DNA of 64,000 nt from NCBI GenBank assembly GCA_037951165.1, contig JBBDHG010000004.1, positions 2,065,001-2,129,000 of the forward strand, read 5' to 3'. Below the pieces are notes generated by a model. That model was not told the DNA's origin, ran no database searches, and saw only the letters and a list, made by a program, of their open reading frames with translations. Within the stretch, counting starts at the first letter, position 1. Every line of letters begins with the position of its first letter. The stretch comes from Lophius americanus (lineage: Eukaryota > Chordata > Actinopteri > Lophiiformes > Lophiidae). The position numbers were made by a program, and so were the translations under genes. This document shows, piece after piece, positions 1 to 13,042 of the stretch.

Positions 1-891
1 TTATCCTGCAGGGCTTGGTTAACAAGACAAATAGTTAAATTTGATTCTCTCTTACCTCGTCCCTCCCTCGCTGCGTCAGCCTAAAGGGGAAAGCATGGGT
101 TTGCATGTGCATATGTGTGTTTCCATGTGTGCGTACTCAGTGTAAGACAAGCTCCCTCCCCATTGCATGTAAATTATGTGTGACATGTGAAGCGGCTGCT
201 ACCTTATATGGTGAGCACAGTATTTCAGTACAGTTGGATCTTGCCAAACATTCCGGGTCGCGGGAGGAGAGTGTATGTGAGAGGGCGACTCTGTCTGCAG
301 GAGTGTGTGTGTATATGTGTGTGTAACTAAATGTTTTCATGCTTCTGACAGAGAGGGAGTAACTTAGATAGAGGAAGAAAGTTGGAGAGAGAATGAAACA
401 GGGTCAAAAAGTAGAGAGGCAGTATACACTGTAATGGAAATGCTTAACTTGTCGATGTTCAGACTGGAGTGAAAGTAAGTAATTTCTCTTTATTGAATCT
501 TTTGGGAGTTAGAATGAGAATACAAGGTGACTTTTTGTTTATCTCTTATTCAGGAGCTGAAAATTGTTTCCTTCTTTTACAAATAATTTCTGCTTTTTCG
601 TCCCATTCAAACTACAATCATTTTTAAGTTTCGTTGCACACATTCTTTTTCTCTATGTCCACAAAACTGTCTGAACGGCAGTAGGGTATTATTCTGGTCG
701 ATGTGTAAGCCAGAAAATCTTAGAAGTTATAAACTCTAGACTTCCTTCCCTCTTTGTCCCTCTCCTTATGACCGCTGCCCTCCCCCATCGCCTCTCTGGG
801 TTTCCTCCTGGTGGTAGTCGTGGTTGCGATGATGAGGAGTGTTGTTGTTGTGACTTACAGGGATTCAGGGTAGCTCAGACAGTAGCTTACG

Positions 892-951
<60 letters not shown>

Positions 952-3900
952 CACACACACATGCACAAACACACTTGCCCACGCATAAACACACCCACAC
1001 ACACACATTCAGACTATGTACCCTTATACTAGATCTGTGGCAGATTCCACTGTTGAGACTTTATAAAATCCCCGTTACAGCTCTGCTGGATGTAGCCTGT
1101 TGGGCTCTGCCTCACAGTGGCCTGAAGAAAATGCTTGTGTTTTTAATATTATCTCTAATGTCAAAGGTGAAAATCTCTATGTTTTAGGGGGTGAGCTCAG
1201 GTTCAAATTGGTCTTAATTTATGTGAGCTACCTAAGATCTAGAATCTGCCCACAGGCAGGATTATGCGCATGGCTGAATCGGCGCTGACGGGTTAAGCTT
1301 TTATTACACGGGGGCTTTGCTCACTGTTACTACTATGTTATGACCACATTTCAACCCCTCCAAGCAACAGTTTGGCAAGGCTGACCACCTACTTAGCAAA
1401 AACAATAAAAAAAATAATTCAAATTGACTTCAACCATTTGTGGAAGCATAGCCGAGTATTTAACCTTCTCAGATACTCACCTATTACTATTGCTTTTCAG
1501 TTAATCAGTAATAAATGTTTCGCCGATATAGCATAGAGCTAACAGAACCGATGTCTACCTACATTCATAGTACAAGAGTTTAAATAAGCAGGGTAAGCAG
1601 CATTCCAATGATACCTTTGGTGGAACACGTAACTCATGTCTAGTTATTTCTTTATTGTCTTGCCCAGAGGTGTCACCACACGACTGTTATTGTTTTTTCT
1701 TCATCCAACTTGCATCACCTCCTACTTATAGCATTGACATCTTCAACCTCCTCATTTCTGAAGTGGACAGCTACATCATTTAATAACATACTCCTGCCCC
1801 AAAAGTCTCATTGTCACAGACCTTCATTAGCTACATGGCGACCTAACCTTTGCGCCTGTCATCATGACAGCACTGGCTCTGTTTGTCTAAGTATATTAGA
1901 AGTGGGCCCAAACAGAAGCCAGGGGGTGTGGGTCTATTAGCATGGCCCATCCTCTGAGAAAATGATTAACTAAATGAAAAGTATACACATAACCAGTGCA
2001 GATGGTAAAATCGCTCTCTGGCAAAGATTTTTTGAATGTGAAATATAGAAGTAAAAGACAAACATGGTCTGTGTAATAATGAAACACATAATTACATGAC
2101 ACTGCATTGTATTCCCATGAATACAAATATTCCGTTCCCAATGTAAATCAATATGTGAGACACTTTTCAGCGAATGTGATGTTGTTTTTAGAAATTAAAA
2201 AAAAAATCAATTATGTTATCATTGTTTTACATTGGCCTGACTGTATAAGTCTATTTTGTCGCCACAACAACATCGAGGTTAAGAGGTAGTGTTGACTTCA
2301 CTCTACTGTGTGGAGCACCATTCCATTCAAAAATACCCCTTCATCATTTGCATATGTCCAAAATATAGCTCAGGAGATCACTTGGGATTTATATGTGCTT
2401 TCCCTCATTGTTTTACCTGTCTGTATACTTGGAAATCTGCCTGACTATACCATAGCATGCACACGCAGATAACATAAATGTGAACCATTGCTCCTCTCAT
2501 TAAACTATAACGCCATTATCCGGACTGTCTCCTGACTTCACCACATCTCTACACATAGATGCAGTGTTACACATAGTGACCACCGTTTAAGAACACTCTG
2601 TGCCAGGACAGACAGCGGTTTGTGTATCTGTATAGGTTTGCGTTTGTGTGTCTGGTCAGTGTGTGTGCATTGACGCTGAACAAGAGGTCTAATTGTCTCC
2701 AGAGGTTTGCACTCGGAGGAGTCAATAGGCATTGTTTGTCATTTGCCTCTAGCCTCAAGTCTCACTCTGAGAACCATGTTATTTAATCCGATGACAAATA
2801 ATTCCATTAATCTTAATGGTTGAGAGGATATGCTGACTTCAAGCTGCCTGATGGGAAGGATGTTGAGAACAATACCAAGTACAATGATACTCAAGTTGGC
2901 AACACGTGACTTTATTCTACAGCAACCAGAGAGCATGTGAACTGTTTTCATCTGTATCCATCACAAACATCATAAACAAAAAGTATTATTCGTAGCACTC
3001 ATTTTAGATCTCTGAACCAATCTATACGGTTCCATCACTAAAGATATTCCGTTTATTCTGGGATGTATGTGCTAGAGAGGCGTAAAGGTGGACAGAGATG
3101 CAGCCCTCTAACCTCTCAGTATGATTGTGTCAGTATGAAACAGGTCACGGGACAGCTATAACATGCTCACATGGTCATATATGTGTGTAGGATAAGGTCA
3201 GTGAGGACAGTATTGACATGCGATATTCTAAGCACATGGAGCAGCAAAGGCAGCAGTGGCGGCAAAGCTTAGGGTATTACCTTTCCTTCCAGCGTCTTCC
3301 ACTGTGATGACCTGTCTGAGCACACTATCACCCCAACCCCACCTTTGTAAATATGCTGAAACCATGGGATTTAATCAACAACAGCAAAGCAGATGAGATG
3401 AATACCTTTCTCTCTGCAGTTTTGAACAGAAAGTCAGGCTAGGAGGTAACATTTGTTAGTTGGGCTTCCATAGCAGAAGCTGCTTTTTAACAAGTAGCAT
3501 TTGCTGCAGCTTTCTCTCCACTCACACTGCACCATTCAAGCTGTATGCATCTTTATTTTGTAACACGATTATTCACATTAGAGACATGTGTAAGTCCTGT
3601 TGCGTTAAACATGTTAAACTATATTATTGGTGCAGCCCTTAGTCATTTTTCAGGAAGAGTTATCATAACTGTGAACCGCACCCTCTTTCTGGTTTTATCC
3701 AGTGTTAAGTCACAGTGACAACTTCAAGACCAGCCCTGTTTTGTTGAAAGCATGTTTCTTTAATTGCTCCTTTCAATCAGTCAGGACATGCCTCCATAAC
3801 AAAGCACCTATGTAAGTTCAAGAGGAACTCATGGCTTGTCTGAACACCATCCATCACAGTCCAAAGTGTAAAATATTGAAACATTTAATGCGTAATTGGT

Positions 3901-6495
3901 GCGCTTAGAGAGTTGTTTCAACAAGGGCTTTGACCCCTAGACAGCAGATTTGTTTTGTGATTCACCAACAGAGAGTAAAAGCCGTGCAAGCTCGCTTTTA
4001 CATTTCAGAAACTGTTTGTGCCGTTTAGGCAGATGCCGGTGTCTCATGACCATGAGATGCTGGTGATGTCCTGATACAAAAGGCATGCCTCCCCTTCTTA
4101 CAGCCACGCCAAGTTTCAACCATGTGTCCTAAGAGATGATAAGAAACACGCAGCCTTTCTCTCTTGCCATCCTCCCTTCCTTCAGCGTGGTTGACCTTGT
4201 AACAGTTTGCAAGACCTTGGCAACTGAGGAAGAGCTGCTGAGGATGGGGGAAGAGCAAGCAGGCCATATAGTCACACTAAGAGCACAAATAAATTAAGTT
4301 GGAGAGCATAGAATTAACAGGAGGACCAAAGTAAAGTAGGATCGACTTGTTGAATTGTATGAATTCTGTGGTCGGAGCAGAGAAGTAGATCATATTAAAC
4401 AGTCATGAAATGGATGCCTCTGAGAGTAAGGGCACCGCCGGTTAAAGGCGAATTAGATAAAGGGAGTGGCATACTGACAAGAAAGACCATAACCATGAAG
4501 AAATCAATACGAGAAGGATGTCTGTATCTAGACATAATGGATCAAAGTGAGCACTCATTATCACCCTGGCACAGGCTTACACCATGCTACATTGTCTTCC
4601 TCCCACAGATATGTACTCATCTGACTTTAATAGAAACAATTTCATCATTCATCACATTTTCTAGTTTGATCGATCCATAGATGCCTCTGTTCTACCCCCT
4701 TCGTCCACGTTCGGCTGTGTTGGAGTTCAGAGTAACGACTTCCAAGACCTCAACTGAAATCAACTTATTACAAAGTTGGGTGGGTTGTAGTGTTGTGGTG
4801 CAATCAGACTGAACTTTATCAGTAAATACACATCATAACAACATCACATGATTTTTAAAGCTGCAAGTCATGGGGCGTACAGGGTTACCCGGAAAGATTA
4901 GATTTGGCTGATGAGACATTTTGTAGGGCTTGGGAATGCCCTTATTAGAGTTATCAAAAATGAAAAACAAGAAATGCACTGTGTATGTTGGATCAGGCCA
5001 TTTTTTTTCTTTTTGGCATGGAAATATCATTAAACTAATACCAATGATTATTTCCCTGTCAGTTGAAAATATCAAGGATTGAAGTAATAGGATTTTATTC
5101 TAACTTGAAAAGTGAATTAATTTTGTGGTGCACTCTAAAGTGCCTGCTATGAAAAACATTATACTTTGTTTGGGTAAGGCCACTGTGTTACAGTTAAGCT
5201 TGCACTCCAAAGGTCATGTGTAGCAGCAAGGCTACTTTTGCAAACGCAAAGGTCATCCAAGGGGAAATTATGCACTTCCTCTTCCCCTCTCTCTCTATAT
5301 ATATCGTATATCCATTTTGCTGGGTCATCATGACCTGTGCGGTGCTGTCAAAGGGATCTGATATGGTGTGTTGCAGAGTGTTGCAGTAGTGCAAAGTTAG
5401 CATTGGTTTGTTGCATTGCTGAAGGTGCACATGCTGTTCCGGGAAAAACAATTTCACTCGACAGGGTGTGGTGAGTTGCTCAGCCTGTGCGATAAGAGCA
5501 GATGGGCCCCTGGGAGCACAGTCATTCAAGTTCCCCGGTAAACCATTTACAATGGATTCGCCCAAAATAGAAACCAGGGGCAATATCACAAACCCATGGA
5601 AAACACTTTGCATCTCATGATCTCTTCCTCTTGTGACAAAAGGGGAAGTTGGTTTATGATTGAAATAATAAACATTCTATCATCGCAAGTTCACATCTGT
5701 ATGAGATCACGCCAGTATGGCTGTGATGGTAATTTTAATTTAAGAATGCTATGAGTTCATGGACAATATTATTTCGGATTATATGTGATATTATTGTTTT
5801 AAAAAAATAAAATCTGTTTGCATGAATTCAGGTTGTCACAAAGTTGTCAACAGTTAGCAAAATAATAAGTTCAGTGGGTCTCTTTCACTCTTCCTCTTGC
5901 AGCAGGCAGGTTGACCTCCTCTTTGCTCCTCCCCCTGCTCTCACCTGGCGCACAGCCCAGAATGTTGCTGCAACTGTGCTCGCTCTCATTGGTCCTCGCT
6001 GTCACACCGCTTCTCAAGAAGGGAAATGACTAACCTCCCCTCCCTCATGCCCTGCTTGCCTTGACTTCCCCTCCGCTTTCACTCTCTTCCTTTCTTTCAC
6101 CTCTGTAGTCATTAGCAATGGCAGGCTTTGCTGCACTCGACTGTAAGTCGTCTAGCATTCGATCACATTTTCCTTCATTGACTAGATGAGGTGGACTGTT
6201 ATGAATATCTACTTTGTGCATTTGTTTGTGGCGTAGCGTGATGAGTCAGGATGCACACCGTTTGTGTTCAGGGCGCAAGGTGGCTGAACATTTAATTTGT
6301 TTTAGCTGACATCCCTGCATTCTGACACTTTTACAGATTTTTCATCCCAATAGCAGCGTAGCTTTGCCAGAATACCAGAGATTAGAATCTCTTACGAAAG
6401 GAAAACGAAGAGAAAAAATTTAGATTTCTTTCTTTGGATGTTTTCAATCAATAATCTTTTCTTCATTTGCCTCCTCTCTATCTGTCTCTCCCCAG
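1..6495. other. Left flank, probably mbnl1 upstream intron
   Basis: 6.5 kb with no recognised gene. It has the CA repeat at 894-1008; the remaining ORFs lack any family resemblance. The acceptor at 6495 suggests this is intronic to a leader exon left of the window, but a promoter inside it is possible. Confidence 0.5.
894..1008. repeat. (CA)n microsatellite, interrupted
   Basis: Uninterrupted CA/AC from 894 to about 934, then interrupted blocks through 1008. Confidence 0.95.
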
Positions 6496-7295
6496 AAGAA
6501 GTGCCTTCCCTGATGTCTGCTGCAGCTTTGACCTGCTTCTACAGCTGGAGCCCGCCTTGCCCCCGCCTCGCTCGCTTACTGCCTCAGTAACACGATTACA
6601 AGGACAGCCATCACATCCTTCTTGCGACCTGCACTCCAACCTGCTCGTCCATCCACCACCGTCACAATCCACTCCTCGCAGCCAGGCTCAAGCCTCAGCT
6701 CTCCTCATTGCTGCCAACTGCTCTCCACCAGCTGGCCACTGTTACCACAGCAGTCCAAAACACCACCAGGCTCACGCAGAATCTCACCCACATTGCCTTT
6801 AACCTTTGCCTTTGATCCTCTAAGCCTCCACGTGTTGCTCAGTGTCCTTAACCTTCCTGTAGTGGGCTACACCGAAACTATCACCTCCGTTGCCTGCTTC
6901 ACTGCACATAACCAGAGGACTCTCAGTTTGGCCTGCTCATCTGCTTGCCTCCTTGGCTTCTGAATGTTGTAGATGACACTGTTCGGCAGGCAGCAGTGAC
7001 AGAGCAGAGTCTAAAGGGACAACTTAATTGTTAGGCTGAGTTGCCACCTGGATATCAACTGTTTGATTGATCGGGATACTTATCCTTAGCTACACATTGT
7101 CCTGCAACATTTCAATGTGGAAAAGGAGTCCTCTCAATCAATAGAACTCAATTTTGAAAAATTTCATTTCAAAGACTCAGAAACACTTCACAGACTCTAA
7201 GAATAGAAAAACGTTAAAGTCGTGGATTGAAGGACTGAAAGAATCTTAATTGAGCTTGAATAGATTTCAGCTCGGAATACCGTTTTGCCATAGCG
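6496..7295 (+). other. mbnl1: mbnl1 5'UTR part of the first coding exon (predicted)
   Basis: A pyrimidine-rich tract ending in CTCCCCAG at 6495 looks like a 3' splice site, so the first coding exon probably begins at 6496 with about 800 nt of leader and an untranslated exon further upstream. An in-frame stop at 7257-7259 precedes the start codon. The first half is C-rich and I count about 21 YGCY motifs in 6496-6965, where about 7 would be expected by chance. MBNL proteins bind YGCY, and mammalian MBNL1 is known to regulate inclusion of its own first coding exon. A 113-codon upstream ORF (6622-6963) could lower translation. The exon start is a prediction; a promoter inside this stretch is not excluded. 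Confidence 0.5.
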
Positions 7296-7463
7296 ATGAA
7301 CATGGCACATATCCGTGACACAAAGTGGCTGACACTTGAGGTATGTAGGGAGTTCCAGAGGGGCACATGCTCACGCACCGACCAGGAATGCAAGTTCGCT
7401 CATCCGGCCAAGAGCTGTCAGGTGGACAACGGACGGGTGATTGCGTGCTTCGACTCTCTCAAG
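7296..7463 (+). CDS. mbnl1: mbnl1 coding exon 1: start, zinc finger 1 and first part of finger 2
   Basis: 56 codons beginning MNMAHIRDTKW and ending FDSLK before donor AAG|GTAAGA. The start is the first ATG after an in-frame stop 39 nt upstream. The N-terminus is a few residues shorter than mammalian MBNL1 (which starts MAVSVTPIRDTKW from memory) but the IRDTKWLTLEV block is intact. Finger 1 is complete (C17, C25, C32, H36). The first cysteine of finger 2 (C51) is here and the other ligands are in the next exon, the usual vertebrate MBNL arrangement. Skipping this exon would remove finger 1 and break finger 2. Phase 0 at the donor. Confidence 0.95.
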
Positions 7464-10400
7464 GTAAGACAGGAGGGGCAGGGATTGGGGGGTTGGTATG
7501 CATGTATGATCCCATGCATACATGTCGACCAAATTTAAGCCTTGCCCCTATTACTGGCGGGGGGAATTTGTTATTTTAGTACAAAACACTTTATCGTATG
7601 CAAAAGCATAACTTTATCGATGGTTCTGATTGTGTCTATGAGGATAATGGTATAATCATAGTAACTTCAATTTATACATGCCAACAACAAACTATTGATA
7701 ACACAGCAGGTCACAATAATCATAATAGATAGATGGTATGAGTAATATCACAACAGGTTAAAGTTATCACAAAGGACGACACATCATTTTCTGACAGCAA
7801 AGGAATAAGTTAGTATTTTTGAATGTCATTAACTGAAAATGTACAGCTTGCTAGGTCAAAAAGTCAAAGACAAGTTTATTGTCAATTACACAGTATGTGT
7901 TGGACATGTAGCATTATCATAATAGCATTTATCAAAGTCCTGTGGCCTGTGCAAGATTTATCTACGAAAGAATAAGACAATAAATATAAAACTGGGATAT
8001 CCGTATACAGAAAAATAATAATTTGAGACAAATTAGAGACGGGTTCTTCAAAAATACAATACAATACAAATATACAATACAGCAATATTTATACACAATG
8101 TAGAGCAAGTGTGGATGGATCACAATGCACAACAAATAGTAGCATATTTTATTCATATATGCAGATGTTTTCATAATATAAACTAAAGGTAGAACAGGCA
8201 CATTCGAGACATCCTATTCCTCTCTGGCACCCAAAAATCTGTATTGATTATTATCCTTATCTCTGGAGGTTCATGCCCATTGCCTTAGATAAGAAACTGA
8301 GCCTATTTACTCTTAGAGGCAGTTTTCAGGGTTTTATGGAGGTACAGACTGGAAGTAGCAGTCAAAGTCTACCTCATGCTAGGGCGTACCGTCTGGCTCT
8401 TTAGTCCCACCTATTTCTGGTCAGGTGACTGCAACATGTGATAAAGAGCATGGGGAAGAGGAGGAAGAGGTGTGGAGGGTTCCAGATTTTTAAAAACAGG
8501 AAGCGAAAGTCAGGCATTCGTACCAGAGCACTGTGAACATGTAGAGTTTTACCAACCATGTTCTTAAACTAACCATTGGAGGCAGCAGTGTTTCTGGCTG
8601 ATTTTATTGTACAGAAACATTGTATGATTGATTTACTGCATTAGCAAAGTCCCTCTAGATGTGGTTAAACCCTGTTGTCTGACAGCGTTCATATGGGAAA
8701 ACAGATGAATAGGCTGTCACATGCTGAGGCTCATAGGATGTCCTAATAGTAACTCATTTCAGTAGCCAGAGAGCAACGAGGCGAAAGCATCATCATGCAG
8801 ATCTCACTTAGTCAAACCACTTCCTGTGCAGAGGCCCAGGGGTAGTTAGCGGTTTGTCTGTGCGAGTGTCCCTATATGTATGCGTATTTGTTTTAGAGCG
8901 ACGTTGGGGGCAGGTTTGGGCCAACGTATGCAGTAATTTTCCGTTTTTAGTCGACAGCAGGAAAACAACCATATTTTCTTTCTCTCTCTCTGTCTCTCTT
9001 TCACAATCTGTCTCTTAATTAGAGCGCAAAATCTCCGGGGGTGGGCGGTCCTCGACCCAAATTTTCCAGCATTGACACATACCAGCTCACATTTGACTAT
9101 TTTTTACTTCCGTTTGTATTCTTCCCCTGCAGACGTTGGTGACTCGTGATCATTGGCAGTGTGCAAGCAGGGAAGGGTTAGAACGTGGACAGCTTGTGTC
9201 AATCAACTCACAAAACAGTGTTTATAGCCAGATGTGGACAGAGCAACATTGTCAAGTTGAGCTCTTCCCAAGTTTCCACACAATGCGCTCATGCCTGCGT
9301 GTGTCTGCAATCGTCACACTTACAGGCAAAAATAAATCATTGTTGTTTATCAAATTTTCTGTTACACGTTGGCCATTATTCTTGTCAGTTTTTTGCTCCA
9401 TTACCGACTCCGTACCTCCTGGAACCAGTCATACAAAACTAGAAACACAAGCCATCATATGATAATGCAGGTTTTTTTTAACCAAGCCCCAGGTTAACTA
9501 AGTTTGGCAGAGAAAACAAAGGAAGTTAAATGATCAAACTGCCTTCTTAAAAGATCCATAACAATTTATGGGCACGTATCTTGGGTCATGTTTGATGTAA
9601 CACACTTACCATAGTTGTATTTGCACACAGATTTTCAATGCATTGAATTGTTCGAACTGATCAACTCCCCTTCAGTTTCACCTTCTCTTAAAGAAGTAGA
9701 TCATCTAATCATCTAAGTAGGTCAATAAACATGACTTCCTAAATACTCTCACTTGTTTACCCCGTCATGAAGTGATATTGCTGTGTTTCCAGATCTCTGA
9801 CATTTATTGGGTGATAAAGATGGGTGATTTGGTTTTAATTGCTTTATATACTTTTGAGTATTTTGTTCTACAGCAAAGCATTATAGAGAGTTAAAAAAAG
9901 ACTTTCAAAAGAAACCAAATATTTTCATACATTTTTTCCACCAACTTTCTTTTTATTGGTGCTTCAACACAGGACAGGGCAGTGTAAGCACAATACAGAC
10001 ATAAATAGAAATACACAATATAAGACAGGAGAGTGACAATACAAGCAATAAGTGGTGACTGTGTGAGCATGTAGAACACTAATACAACTATAATAATAGT
10101 ATAATAGGAATAATAGTGCTTGGGAAGATTAGTGGATGTCATTGGGATGACATTATATATTGTAGCTATTACTTATTATAAGTTAATGAGAAGGAAAATG
10201 AGAAAAGATTGGTAACTAAAATAGAAAAACTAGAATATATAACTGGATATAATCAAATGACAGAGCAAAAATATCCGCTAATGGGGTAAACCTTTGGTCG
10301 GTGTTCCCACTGGAAGACGGTGATGACTAAAAACCAATTCCCCAAATTTAAGCAAGCTTTGCACATCACAAGCTATAAAAACTCAGTTATTTGAGATAGT

Positions 10401-11786
10401 CTTATTTACATTAAGCATTTTAGTCACTGGGCAGTTTATTTTTTGAGTATTGCATATCATTGCATATTTCAACTAAGAAAAATTAGATATTTTTATTTAA
10501 AATGAAATATCTTTTCAGATGCAAAACATGCTTGACAAGAATATCATTACTTACCAGATAACAAATGTTTTTTTAGTGTGTTGAATTTCCTGTTTTCATT
10601 CTACTGTATAAATTTATCATGTCTGCGGGGTTACCGTCAGACAAAAAGTCCACTTTCCTGTGAACAGTAGAAAAATGTCTTAGCCTTTTATCATACTACC
10701 TTTAACAGATGATGTAATAGGGATTCAAATTATTTATCTATGTCAAGAGTTTCTGATAACCTATTTATATTTGTTTCAGAAACTGGATTATTTGTAATCA
10801 GGACATTGATTCATTTAGTTTATCGGAAGAAAAAAGATTGACCTGAAAATGACATGTAGCTCAGTAAAGTAAAACAACAAGTACAACTGCTAGAGGCATG
10901 GAGAACAATGCAGCACTTGAGTAGACGTGCCTTAATTCCAGCACTGCTGACATTGCAGTGGAGCTTTTATCTGCAGAAGGAAGAATCTCCAACATTTATA
11001 TTGTCATTCACACTAAGATAAAGTTGAGCTGGCAGATTTATGGAGGCTTTTGAAAGAACCAAGGGACCTTTTTTTTAGTAATTTGCACTCATTTCCCACT
11101 TGGACTGGAGTACTAATGGGGATGGGTGATACTTTTTCTTTTGCAACTCTTTTTTTTTCCAGTGGTAATGAAAAACAGAGCAGTCTAAAAACTCACAGTG
11201 GAAACATCAGGATGAAGCAAGAGACAGAAAGAAAGCAAATGAGGACACACATTAGATAACTATATAAGGAATTGAATTAATAAATCCTAAAGAAAGAGCT
11301 TTCACAGTGCATGCCACATTATACGTACATACACCGATGGCCCAAAGTGGCCTGGTCCAATCCTTTATGTTCTCAAATCCATTCACACACTGTTTGGACA
11401 GCGAACAACAATCTGGAGTTCAGAATTTTGCCCTGGTGGACGATCCTTAGCCGCAGATGAAAAAGCATCCTGCTACACTTTTACGTAGGCTGAGTGGTTG
11501 AAATAGGACAAGTTCTCAATTTAGATGTGCTACATGAAGCCACATTGCCTCTCATTACCACAGACACACGTACGCACACACTGCACCCATTTGGACACAT
11601 GTGCACACTCTTTCTGCCAATGAGAGAGAATTTGCCTTCTTCTTGGGATGTGTATAATTAGAACAGGTCTCACATGATCACCAGTGCATGGCTGAGCAGG
11701 TCACACCCAAACCAAGTCATTTCTCCCAACAAGCTCTCTCTCCCTCTCTCTCTCTCTGGCCTCCTATTAACATAGTGCATGTACAC

Positions 11787-11821
<35 letters not shown>

Positions 11822-12895
11822 CACACAAAGACCCATGGCTAAGACAGTTAAGTAGCATTTTTTCATTGAAAGATTTTGATAGAAGTAATCAAATGAGGAA
11901 GACCGACCCTCAAGCAAGACAATCAATCAGAGCCAAGTTTTCATCTCGGCCACACAATTAAAAAAAATTAAAAGTTCATGCTTGCCTGTGTTTGCGCATA
12001 CAAGCCTGTGCATCTATGGTGTGGCAAAGACGGTTCAGCTATGTCAAAGCAAAGTAAATATTTGGAGAGGGGTAATGTCTGCCAGAACTGCTTAATTTTA
12101 AAGTCAGCTTTGTAACATTGTCCAATAATGATTAACTACTGAACCGACAGGCTGGCTTCTAAATCTGTACAAACGATTCATATTCACGACTAAATGTTTT
12201 GATCCGCTCTACAACTTGTGATGGGACATGTGGAAAAGTATGATGTGGCACGTGCTCTGGTGAGTTGCGCTGTATATAACAAAACACAGAGCGAAACAGT
12301 GTAGTATGCACATTTGCTAAATGAACTATAACACCACAGCTCCACCACACCCAAAACGTAGGTAGGCCGCCAGCGTATTTTGAGCGCCATACCATCCTGG
12401 TTTCATTTGATGGAAACCAATTTTAGTGCACTTCTCATTCACTCTTTTCAACTCCTCCTTTGCCGGTTTTCCTTCCCCTTCCATCTCGTTGGCTCCTTCT
12501 ATTTGATTACCAGCTCACTCTAGTTTTTGCCTCATTTGCTGAAGACCACACCCATCCCACGACAAGATGGCTCACATTACAGCCCCCTACCCTCAACCAC
12601 CACCGCCACGATACACACAGAGAGTGAGAGAGAGTGAGGGAGAGGGAGAGAGAGAGAGAGTGAGAGACTTGCCTGCATACCATTTAGCACTGTGACTTTG
12701 GGTTCTATGAAAACAGAAGTTGTGGCCTTGTGTGAACCCAAGAGCAGCAGCAGCGGGTCGCGGTAACCCTCTAACATAGAGAATAATGTGAACACACACG
12801 TGTTTGCACACAGCATAGACCTTGTACTTTGTCTACCTGCCAGTTTGACACACCCATTGTCAAGTCTGTGCACAGAGGAAAAAAATACGAAGGTC

Positions 12896-12952
<57 letters not shown>

Positions 12953-12977
12953 TGTGTGTGTGTGCGTGTGTACGTGT

Positions 12978-13042
<65 letters not shown>

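Noticed and set aside
768..1187. 139-codon ORF rich in His-Thr
   Set aside because: Translation of the CA microsatellite; no family resemblance.
5194..5613. 139-codon minus-strand ORF
   Set aside because: Longest non-repeat ORF in the left flank, but no recognisable motif, no splice support and composition like surrounding intron.
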